Source: Cantharellus purpuraceus (taxonomy: Eukaryota; Basidiomycota; Agaricomycetes; Cantharellales; Hydnaceae). Taken from it: a stretch of 64,000 nt of DNA. The DNA lies in NCBI GenBank assembly GCA_025174535.1, contig JALBUN010000034.1, positions 704,001-768,000 on the forward strand, read 5' to 3'. The position numbers and the translations under genes were made by a program. The notes below the pieces were generated by a model. That model ran no database searches and had not been told where the DNA came from. It saw only the letters and a list, made by a program, of their open reading frames with translations. Positions 50,156 to 59,232 of the stretch are shown here, piece after piece; position 1 is the first letter of the stretch, and every line of letters begins with the position of its first letter.

Positions 50156-50284
50156 GAATAAAATTCTCATTTTTAAATGATATTTTTAACACACTAATAA
50201 GTTTAATAGATGTGTTAGTTGTATTATTGCCCATGTTATTAGCAGTGGCCTTTATGACAATCATAGAAAGAAAACAATTAGCAG
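50156..50284 (+). other. Mitochondrial nad1-like fragment in the nucleus (NUMT), inserted in trehalase
   Basis: A sharply AT-rich stretch with a 42-codon open plus-strand frame (50158-50283) and no ATG. Its residues read TLISLIDVLVVLLPMLLAV followed by [12 protein letters not shown]. This is the hydrophobic first helix plus ERK motif at the N-terminus of mitochondrial NADH dehydrogenase subunit 1, with TTA-rich mitochondrial-style codon use. Similarity ends abruptly at 50284. The next base, read on the other strand, is already intact trehalase exon. The left limit (about 50156) is set by the drop in AT content and a TGA. Orientation is opposite to trehalase. The alternative is chance similarity of a hydrophobic frame, but the co-occurring ERK motif, base composition and exact boundary argue against it. 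Confidence 0.72.
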
Positions 50285-52857
50285 ATTTCCATACTCAGCA
50301 TCAACGAGATGGGATAACTTCACAGCGTCAAACTGCCAAAGGTCGTCAGTGGGGCAAGTCTCGCTGGCGCTCAGATATAGTTACCTTTTCAGGAACAACG
50401 CCATTAAAATCAACAAATGCCGTAGTCATCCTGAGGTACAGAACAAATCAGCAGCCATCTGATTCAAACTACACAAAACGCACATATAAAGAAATCTATA
50501 AGCAAGACGCTGTGCGTCATCTAGATAGCCATAACGTTCTAATCCAACCCAGGCCATGATTTGATGGGGCGGCCTAAAGAGATAACCAAGAGTTTAACGA
50601 CAACCTATGTAATACTCATAACTCACCAAGCGTAGCTACAAGACAGAAAATGTCAACAACTGAGATGAGCATCAAACCGTCCTACTCACGGATAATCCCA
50701 TTGTCGATTTGGGCGATCGATGGTAATTTTCCCTCTTGACTCTTCAGTTCCAGACACTAACCCCCCAATCATTTCGAACTTCTTCAATGAGTGCACTCTG
50801 TACAGACTTCGATTACCAGTCCATAATTGGAAGATCTACGTACTCACACTAATTTCCAACATTGCTCCTCGCTCGCGCATCCCGCCCACAGCGACCAAAA
50901 TGCTGTCACGCTCTCATACAGACTTTGCTTTTCTTGAACCGTATCGTAGTCGAAATATAAGTTCTTAGCATCGTTCCACAGATACTTGTTGACCCTCTCT
51001 TTACGGAGCTCTGCACGGCGGAACCACTCCTCACTCGTTTGCATGCGCGACGTGGAGTATTCTCGCATTGGATTCGCAAATGCCTGAGGTGATGGTGGGA
51101 ATGGCGATAAGGAAAATGTCTCTTCAAGTTCCAGCGCATCGTCGAATACGTCTTGAATAGCGGTCGCAATGTCCATTTCATATTTATACAGAAGAGAGTT
51201 TAAATCAATAGTCGCCAAGTTTGCGCATCGCTTCTCAAAACGATAGGTGGTGTCGTGTCCAGATTCGCGCACGGCCCGGTCGTGTAGGAAGTATTCGTCA
51301 AGTCCGGGCTCTTTCAATGTCCCTTCGTTGTATTTTTCACTGAATTCGAGGACAGAAAGCCCGTGTTTGTCCGCATACGGCTGAAGAACGTGAGTGAAGT
51401 GTGTGGCCTCGGTCTCAGGTGGAATGCCAATGCCATCAGGACGGTAGCGAGAAAGACCTGTCTTGGGGTCGATTCGGGGTTGTGCAGTCCAGATCGTGTG
51501 GTACTCCTTGATAGCGGCCTGGATTGCACGCTTCAGCCAGGCTTTGTTATCCTCCAGCTTGTTACGATCTAATTGATTATAGATTTGAAGGGCCATGTCA
51601 GTGAGGAATGGTGGCTGGGTACGGCATAGGTACTGAGAGATAGGCTACAATTAACCAGCCAATCTACGTGTGATGGAAAGAAGGACTTACGTAGCTACGA
51701 CTCCCGTTTAAGATCTTGCCATAATGCTTGATCTCAAAGATGAAGTGTTCAACCATGCCTCTGGCCATGTCTACGTATCCATCGACTAACAGGCCTAATG
51801 AAATGAAGTATGAATCCCAGTTGTACAACTGACGAAAAACGGCACAGTTAGTATGCCAAGTCAATACGGCCAACAAAGAAAGGTGCACCTCATTGAACCT
51901 GGCGCCCGGAACGATAAATGGAATTCCTTTCAAAGTTCTTCCGCCGTCTCCGTCATCCACCTCGTCCATTGCCAGCGCGAGAATACCTGGCTTCGAATTC
52001 AAGGTCTTTACATATAGTGGATCGTCACAAGCTAGAGGTAGAACCTCAACTTCAAGGCCTAAGTGGGGCTTGTCTTTGGCGACTTGGCGATAGTACTGAA
52101 CCATCTTGGATTCACCACGAGGGACATATATGCGAGGATTTGTCTTTCCCGAACGGTTCTTGGGGTCAGCGCAAATGATTTCTAGCCCATCACCATCTAT
52201 GCGTCGAGTGAGGGAGTTCCAGAATGATGACCTTATCATGCGAGAAAGGCGCGAGACAGGGTTCTCGGTAAGACGTGCCTCATCAAGAACAATGCGCTTC
52301 CTGCCATGATCACGAGCCAGCGCGAGCTCTTGAAGGAGATTGGAGAGCATGTAGGTACCCTAGATTGGGGTCAACTTCAATCAACACGCCACAGCAAAAC
52401 TCATAACTGACTCGAACATCAAAGCTCTTGAAGCCATTACTAGTCGCAGTACCGAGAGACATGACCTTTGGTCCCGAGTCAGTGATACTGATTTGAAAAT
52501 CGCCATCGGTGTCCTCTTGCTCCAACACAAGCCGAATGGTCTCGTCGACGTCGATGAGAAAGCGCCTGGGACCGGCAGAGGATTTTTCGTCATGAGATAA
52601 TCTGCGGGAGCGACGAATGTCATCCTGATCGAACTGAGGACGTCGCTTTGGATTATAGCCGTGGAGATGCGCCTAAAGGAAGACACATGATGAGCGCGAA
52701 ACTCTACATGCTTTGGGAGGTGGGTGGAGTTCACACTACTGTAAGTCCTTGAACGAGTGTAGCGGTCGTTGCCGTAGTATGTGCTGGAATCGACATAGGT
52801 GTCGTTGAGTGGAGCGTCGTCGAAAAAATTAATGGTTGAGGGATGAACCGGGGCCAT
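50261..52857 (-). CDS. NTH1: Neutral trehalase (GH37), C-terminally truncated by an insertion; possible pseudogene
   Basis: Cytosolic trehalase hydrolysing trehalose to two glucose units. The N-terminus ([14 protein letters not shown]) is followed by a PKA-type site (SRRLSHDE) and the Ca-binding loop [12 protein letters not shown], as in fungal neutral trehalases regulated by PKA and 14-3-3. Catalytic-domain motifs are [44 protein letters not shown] (general acid Asp), RPNRQWDYP, joined to [11 protein letters not shown], and [10 protein letters not shown] (general base Glu). A 9-nt micro-exon at 50627-50635 is needed. The frame is intact up to HLVDAEYGN at 50285, then continues into antisense nad1-like DNA as LLIVFFL and stops at 50261. 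The normal remaining tail of about 45-60 residues, including EGFGWxN, is missing. Both catalytic acids remain, but loss of a conserved active-site segment makes activity doubtful. ATG 52887 is an alternative start. Confidence 0.85.
50627..50635 (-). other. 9-nt micro-exon of trehalase
   Basis: On the minus strand QWDYP ends ...TATCC before GTGAGTAG. A TTGTAG acceptor precedes CTACGCTTG, which is immediately followed by the donor GTGAGT. The next acceptor, TTTAG, precedes GCCGCCCCATC. Joining all three pieces restores DYPYAWPPHQI, the trehalase signature. The middle exon is therefore only nine bases (CTACGCTTG), phase 2 at both ends. Confidence 0.8.
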
Positions 52858-53481
52858 AGTAGCAACTAGAACAAGACAGATAGACACTCAGCTAGAGAGA
52901 CAGGTATATAGTAAGCAATGAATCAAATATCAGGAGAGGTAATTAGCAGCGAAGTAAGGAGGTCTGATACAGGTGAGGTCAAAGGATTAAGACGCCGGCC
53001 TATTTACGTGGACCATTACGTCTACAAGTAAGTACCTATAGTTGTAAAACAAGGAACATAGCATTCATCATATGTCTATCAGCATCAATACAAGTGCCAA
53101 GATTCTCTCTTCACTCGGCGGTCCTTGCAGATTTCCGTCGGCGATCCACAAGCCAAGCGGTGCTTCGAGAAGGGTACAGCTCCATGCCGGGGACCCAACA
53201 GTGGGGCTCAGTGAAGTCGCACGCGCGCTACAAACGATGATTCGCTCAAGCCAGCAGGTTCTAGATAAGTCGATAATCAAGCTGTGCTGATGTTGGGGAT
53301 TGAACACCGGTAACCGCGCGCGTCTACAACAACTGCGGAACTGCCTCCAAACGGTGGCTCCGGAATTATGGTACCATGACCAAGTCTGGTGTAAAGCTCT
53401 GAAATTCTGGATGTCATGGGTGAAGGAATGGCGTAATCTGGTATGGTTGCCATTAGTTCCACGTAAGAGCCTCCAGGAGTC
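52858..53481. other. Trehalase upstream / NPR3 downstream region, no gene seen
   Basis: This stretch of about 620 bp contains the trehalase promoter and the 3' flank of NPR3. Open frames occur on both strands (53072-53290 plus; 53068-53307 and 53277-53480 minus), but they lack family motifs. A minus-strand GTTCAATCCCC near 53305 resembles a tRNA T-loop but has no supporting stems. Confidence 0.35.
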
Positions 53482-56115
53482 TCATAAAGGACTTGCATGG
53501 TCACTAAAATGATGCAACACTTCCCGTAGCTGCTTTCTTGAAATCTCAGCTTTGTAGAGGATTTCATCTACAGTTTTTTTGCCGTCGAAGTACTTATGGA
53601 TGCTGTTCGTACAGTCAGCCTATGAGGTCGGATGCAAGGATGGGTCACGAGAGACATACTATTCAAAACGCTTGGCTACCACGGGATTCTTGCCCATTGC
53701 CATACCCCTCAACCATCGCCGCTCCTTTGGCGTTGCCCTTTCCGGGTTTGATATTAGACTCGGTGCCTCTAGGTCATCTGGATCATCTGGATCGGACTCG
53801 GACTCACTCTCCATACTATACCCATCGCCATGTCTCTGGCCATCCAATTCCTGATTTCGCATCCTCATTCTGGACAACAATGATGAAGTGTCCGAGAAAC
53901 GACGATGCCGTTGCCAATGCTCTGGCGCCAATTCCGCCCTTGACCCTCGTGGGTTGTGATCATCAACAGAAGGTGGTGAACGAAAGTAACGCCTCAGCGC
54001 CATGTCCCCGCTGATGTGCATTGATGATTGAGAGGTGGGTGAAAACGGTACATCTTCTCCTGATTCATCCTCTACGACCTCTTCGTCGTGATCTGGCAAC
54101 GCCACCGAACGAAGTAAGCTCCGACTCAGGCTCTCGCTCGGGCTTCCACTATGGTTTTCCGCACTGCTCTTCCGCCGCCTTCCACGCGTCATTCGCTGCT
54201 GATAAGCGCGTTGGTGCTCGCGCGCTGTACGCATTTCTCGGCGTGTCGCTGTAACAAGTTGCTTGAGTGTGGGGGTAGCAATTAGTCGGAAGCGCATATG
54301 AAGCATGACGAGGAGGTCACGCTTGAGTAGCCAAATGATGACATTCTGATAAATGGCAATGTTTTCTTTGGACTTCACTACGGTTTCAAAGAAATTGTCG
54401 GGTGAAGACGAAAGCCTGGAGAATATGAGGGGCAGAGGAGGTAAAGTTGTAAATGCCTTGGCGAAATCAGTAGTTAGCTCAGATATACTGAACGGAGTTA
54501 GCACAACGTTACAGAGACATAGAAAGCCAACATACGGTGTTTCTATGCGCATGGGCAACGTGAAGATACTTTTTAGACTAGACCGTACAAGGTCTACAAC
54601 CTTGGCTCGTCTACGCTGCACCAGGTACCTCACGGTAGGAAAAACTTTCTGGTGCAAATCCCAGTCTAAAAGTGATGCCATATCATTGATGCTGACCACC
54701 CATGGTGTTAGAGTCCTTCAAGAATAGCAAAGACTTTCCGGTCACTCACGATACAAAAATGGAGGCAGTATCCAAGAAACGCGATACCCCCTCTGCAAAC
54801 TCACGCTCATCCTTTGTAAGCCCAGGCCTATTCAAGTTTTGCAGTGGATCTGCTTTGCTATTCTCATCCCCTGGGTCTACATCGAGGAGTAAAAGTGATT
54901 TCCATGGCGTGAGTGCTGGAAGCTTCCAGCCAAAAGAGAGCTCGGGTCCCCAATCAGCATAGTCATCGTCTCCACTTTGTTCTTCCTCATCATCATAGCC
55001 ACCTTTCCCCGAACGGCCAAGTGAGGATGCAGATGGGTCTGAAGGGTCAGCGCGGATGAGCAAGTCCAAGAACGGAGGAAGTTGAAGGTCTAGTGAAATA
55101 TTGTGAAGTGTCAAACGCGCAAGGGAATTGGCACGAATGGATGCATAGATACGCTCGAAAGCACGTGCCAGAGAGGAATGTTGCAAGCATTGTACGACAT
55201 AAAAGTCATACGGGTTGCCTGTTGATCTGTGTTTGAAAAGCAATAGTGTTAAGGCAGAGGATACTCACCATTGGATATGCAGTGCTCTTTGAGCTTGACT
55301 AACATGTCCCACTCGTGTTCGACGTATTTGTGTAGCACTTGCTCATTGAAAAGTACCGCGGTCAAGGGGAAAGCTACAGTTTGATAGATAGTGTCAAAGT
55401 ATTTGTTAAGGTTTCCAGACGCAGAAGATGATGGGTCTGGCAAGTCCATCACGAACACGACGTGGAACAGTTGCAGCATGCTCTGAGAAGAAGTCTCAGT
55501 ATTGACTTTCAGTTGAGCCCCTTCCTTCGCTCCTTCAGCAAAATCCTCTGCTGTAGCATCTTCTGATGGTTTCTCCCATCTGAAACACCAGTTACCTTGC
55601 TCGTCGACACAGACTGGATGCCCAATAAATGCAAGGTCGTCCACAATGAGCTCAAACTTTTGATGACAATTGGCAATCCTCGGACAGAGAAAATGTGCTA
55701 AGAGATCCTCGTTGAAGCCAAGAACAGTCTCGTATTCGTCAATATCCTCGTTGATGTGCAATGTTCCATGATCCCCACGCTGATTCACAGGGGAGTGTCT
55801 GCCACCACTAGAGCTCCGCCCAGAAGAAGTCAAGGAGTGGGAGCGATACCGCTTTACGGTCGGTCGCTGCCACTCATATTCAAAGCGACCTCCGTCGTGA
55901 TGAGGAAATGATAAGCGTTGGAAGTTATCAGATGGCACTTCCGAATATGCAGCAGCACGATATGGCGCGTCAACATGTTTGAAGTTGGGCTCGGGGGGTG
56001 GACGTGGTCGAGCGAGTCTGGGGAATGCGCGTGGAGACGATGGCCACCTGAAAGCTATAGTCTGATCACTAGCGGAGGATGTCGCGAACAAAATCGCGAG
56101 GAGAGTCTGTGCCAT
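53482..56115 (-). CDS. NPR3: Nitrogen permease regulator 3 (SEACIT/GATOR1 subunit)
   Basis: Npr3 with Npr2 and Iml1 forms the GAP complex that restrains TORC1 at the vacuole when amino acids are scarce. The start MAQTLLAILFATSSASDQTI and FRWPSSP match the Npr3 longin-type opening. Later come NEDLLAHFLCPR, KFELIVDDLAFIGHPV, LFHVVFVMDLP, FNEQVLHKYVEHEWDMLVKL, ISLDLQLPPFLDLLIR and LSFGWKLPALTPWKSLLLL. Toward the end are LLDWDLHQKVFPTVRYLVQR, a charged Ser-rich insert, KYFDGKKTVDEILYKAEISR and KQLREVLHHF. After HHFSDH the frame ends ASPL and stops at 53482, without the Tyr/Leu..FLHP ending I would expect. A GC-AG intron or a lost end are possible explanations. The insert rich in Asp, Glu and Ser (residues about 620-760) looks disordered. 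Confidence 0.87.
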
Positions 56116-56231
56116 GAACGGCAGTACATGAAATGCTGTGTACTTGATGGGTCGCGCGTGGCCATTACGGTCATGCGGGCTTCAAAAGGCCTTGACAGCC
56201 TCACCCGAACTTGCAGAACACCGTGTTGACC
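56116..56231. promoter_or_regulatory. Short divergent promoter, NPR3 / coiled-coil gene
   Basis: Only 116 bp separate the two divergent start codons, so core promoters and leaders must overlap. No TATA box is visible. An ATG-containing plus-strand stretch within it belongs to short out-of-frame ORFs. The compact arrangement implies possible co-regulation, though no shared function is known. Confidence 0.5.
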
Positions 56232-57472
56232 ATGGCGTACAACTCCCACTTGCAGCCTAATAATCCCTACCAGCACCAACAGCAGATGCAGCACCAACAG
56301 GCAATGCATTCCCCAGCGCCGATGATGAATGGCCACTCCAGTCCCAGCATCAATAGCGTGGACATGATATCAGGGGAGCAGTACCGCTATGCACTAGCAA
56401 ACTTTGTATGCGTGTCTCATCGACTGTATTCTACACGTTCTAACTTCTGAACCGTCTATGCTTAGCGAATCGCACACGAGAAAGTAGAGAGTCAGAGACA
56501 ACAGCTCGAGGAACAGGAGCGGCAGGTTGCACTCCTTAGGCAACGCATCACTGTCCTGGAGGGCGGTGATGGCCAAGATCAATGGCAGAAGACAAGTCAG
56601 AAGGCAGGAGGCTCGTCGGTCGACGACTTCTCCATCAAGGTGCGCCCGCGAGCCCCCCACCATGGTGCACGAGGCACACTGACATTTTGATAAAGAACGC
56701 AGCTTCCCAACTCGAGAAACAGATCAATCGCTGGGCAGCGGAGACAGTTCGCTACCCTCCTGTTCCGCTTGAAGAAATTCGTGATGCTGCGCTTTCCGAT
56801 ATCATAGGCAATGCACCGCCTGATCCAACAGAAGCGTCGCCGATGATTGTTCAGAACCTACTGCGGCATATTGTAGCCGAGACGATCTCGGAAGGCGTCG
56901 TGAATTGCCTCATCGTGACAAGTTCTCACGAAGCCAATGTACACTTGACTCGCATTCATGAGCACATATTTGATCGTAAGTTGTGGGCACCTGGTCTTTC
57001 CGCGTCCATTAACAATATTTCAGGCGATCCAACTGTTGCTTGTGTATGGCGACGCCAGACATTCTCTGCGGCCGTTGAATCGTGTTCTCCTGAAATGTCC
57101 GAATTTATTGTGACAGAGCATATGCCTGCACTCGCCCCGCTTCTCTCTAATTCCAGCTCTACCCTCACGACCATCCTTGATTCCGCATATGCATTCTCTC
57201 GCATGCTCCATGGGTCCAAATCGACTTCGGGCGGCACCATTGACGCATTCTACCGTGCTTTTGTCCCAGAGCTTAGTGCGATCTTATATCCGAGGCAGAT
57301 CGAACTCGTAAAACGATGCATCAAGAGTGAGCAGGGTGAAGCTTGTCGAGTGGGTGCCAGCGTCTTTCCCGGCTTGGTGAAGGTTTCCAGGGGTGGGCCT
57401 GAAGGACAACAAGTTGTCGTAAGGCGGGCTCAAGTCATTTGCGAATGTGCATTAGGCCTACGAACGTCTTAG
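56232..57472 (+). CDS. Conserved-looking coiled-coil protein of unknown function
   Basis: I do not recognise a named family. The protein of about 345 residues begins with a Gln/His/Pro/Asn-rich stretch (YQHQQQMQHQQAMHSP). A short coiled coil follows (IAHEKVESQRQQLEEQERQV, then LLRQRITVLEGG), then a globular helical domain: ASQLEKQINRWAAETVRYPP, LEEIRDAALSDIIG, IVQNLLRHIVAETISEGVVN, VTEHMPALAPLLSNS, FYRAFVPELSAILYPRQIEL and RRAQVICECALGLRTS. Three short introns are clear from frame: one after ANF (GTATGC donor), one after DDFSIK, and one joining HIFD to RDPTVACVW. The coiled coil plus helical bundle suggests a dimeric adaptor, possibly Golgi- or cytoskeleton-linked, but that is inference. It shares a 116-bp divergent promoter with NPR3. 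Confidence 0.75.
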
Positions 57473-57715
57473 TGTTTCTTGGCCCTCTCCGTATTGTCGT
57501 CTTGCGTACATCAGTTGAAGCTGGTGCACTCTTCATTTTGAAACCCTCATTTCTCCTACAGAGTCTATACAGAGTGTATTACCCCATTAGTACAAATGGC
57601 CCAGAAAGATTTCCAACCCAATGTTGGGTATCACACTAACTTTAGTTCCATTAGTGTGTAGGATAGACAGAAAGTTTAATGATAGACGGACGGTGGTATC
57701 CCAGGTTAAATCTGT

Positions 57716-59220
57716 CTATCGGAAAATAGATACAGCATCCTTCATCAATTGGAAACGATCCTTGAAGTCTTCGCGACGGGGATCAACATATCCTGGTGGT
57801 GCCTGAGAACATGAGGAAGGCCCATCCGCATCGTGCGTCGTAATTTGTACAGGTTGATCCACTATAAACGAGTGGGGATCTGAAGCTGTGAAGCCAGCGA
57901 CATCAAATGGAAACATAACCACAGAATACTTCAAAGTCTCTTGTCAAGTAGTGTTGCTGCCATCAGTGTTTCAATCTTTGGCTCACCTGAATCGCCGCCC
58001 TAGGCGAAACTGTGGTTGCTGGCATTCTCATAGGCAATTCGATCTCGCCCATTAATGTCCTGCAGTCATGCCATTCTCCAATGGAGGAAGGTGACTCCCA
58101 CCACACTGCACGTGCAACCGCGGATACATGTGCGTCGCGCGAGAATCTATGCTTTTCCGAAGACGCGTTCTTTCCCATGTAAATGCATTGCAGAAGAGTC
58201 ACAGACACCGCTCGAGGTGTCAAGAATAGGTCCAAAATACTTTTGTCTGAGCATTGAACAGCAAGATTCATAGGAATATACTTTCCCCGGCTATACGAAA
58301 GCTTGGGCATGTCAACAAGTAGACACCCTGTGTTCGGAAAAGACACACTGGCTTAGCTAGAGAAAACTGGAGGAAATGTCAACGAAGTAAGCAAGCATAG
58401 CAATTATTGCAACTGACGGAGCAAACTATGTCCACTGAGCGACCACTGGAGAGCTTTCCTTTGACCTTGCTGGGCGAGTTGACAGTATGCCAACCAGCCG
58501 GATCACCCAAAGGGTCTGGCGCAAGGGTGCCAGCTGCATATGCCTGCTGGCGCAACACTGAGGAAGGACTAGGCTGTGAACGTGGAGAATAACAGAATGT
58601 CATAGTCAGACTTGAATTTCATCAGATGACAGCTATACGTGAATGCTGAAGGGTTCTCACATAGTGTTTGCCTTCAGAGCACCTCGAACGACGGTAACAC
58701 AGACGGCATAATCAACAGCAACAGAACTTCTCTTGCTAGACCAAGAGCTAGGAAGCGCGCATGTCGAACGATAGTCATTCTGAATTGGAGTATCTAGAGC
58801 GATTGTTTGGGGGAGACGTAGTGTGAAATGAAACGTGAATTTGCCCTGTAGCTTTCCATCCTTAGGATAACCATACGGAGGGGGCTCTGCAAACTTTGGG
58901 ATGCCTTCGGTGCTGGACCACAGCGTCTCTACAATGTTCATGAATGTATAACTGTTAAACGAGGTGGGGCGGCGTTCTCTTTGATGGGAGGTATCTCCAC
59001 TTGTGAAGGAAGAAGTACCCCGTATGGAGACCTTGACTGCCTGAATGACTTCCGGTTTATCGAGTTTCAAAACGATATCTCCCGAAATTGCAGAGCCAGG
59101 CGTTCTGTAGAGGGGGATGATGTTGGAGTTGGACCGAGCCGTTTGTGTACTTTCGACACTGAGGGTGAGCCATGGAGTCCCCCCCCCTCTGACAGAGAGA
59201 GGCTGAACACATTGGGTCAT
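57716..59220 (-). CDS. Arrestin-like protein
   Basis: The first recognised exon reads PLYRTPGSAISGDIVLKLDK, VIQAVKVSIRGTSSF and GKFTFHFTLRLPQTIAL, the N-terminal beta-sandwich pattern of arrestin-related proteins. Downstream exons give TFCYSPRSQPSPSSVLRQQA, a linker and VDIVCSV. The C-terminal sandwich has PKLSYSRGKYIPMNLAVQCS, PRAVSVTLLQCIYMG, and LKYSVVMFPFDVAGF ending at 57716. Fungal alpha-arrestins act as adaptors that bring HECT ubiquitin ligases to membrane transporters; no clear PPxY motif was found, only a PPGY-type stretch (QAPPGYVDP), so the ligase link is uncertain. ATG 59220 is the first clear ATG, but an upstream exon ending just before GGCCGTGCAC may extend the N-terminus. About five exons. 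Confidence 0.75.
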
Positions 59221-59232
59221 GTGCACGGCCAC

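Noticed and set aside
50212..50559. A 115-codon plus-strand gene starting in the nad1-like segment
   Set aside because: Only the part up to 50283 resembles Nad1; the rest is exactly antisense to trehalase exons and introns.
36740..52857. A biosynthetic or trehalose-related gene cluster (phosphatase, ABC transporter, glycosyltransferase, trehalase)
   Set aside because: The genes belong to unrelated single-copy families, with no backbone synthase, pathway regulator or shared substrate visible.
53260..53345. Minus-strand GTTCAATCCCC resembling a tRNA T-loop
   Set aside because: The T-stem pairs at only about two of five positions, and no matching acceptor stem or D-arm is found upstream.
53277..53567. 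Minus-strand frame VQVLYETPG.. as an NPR3 C-terminal exon
   Set aside because: It needs a frame change after HHFSDH with no GT donor and does not resemble Npr3; only a GC-type intron would allow it, so it is noted as a question.
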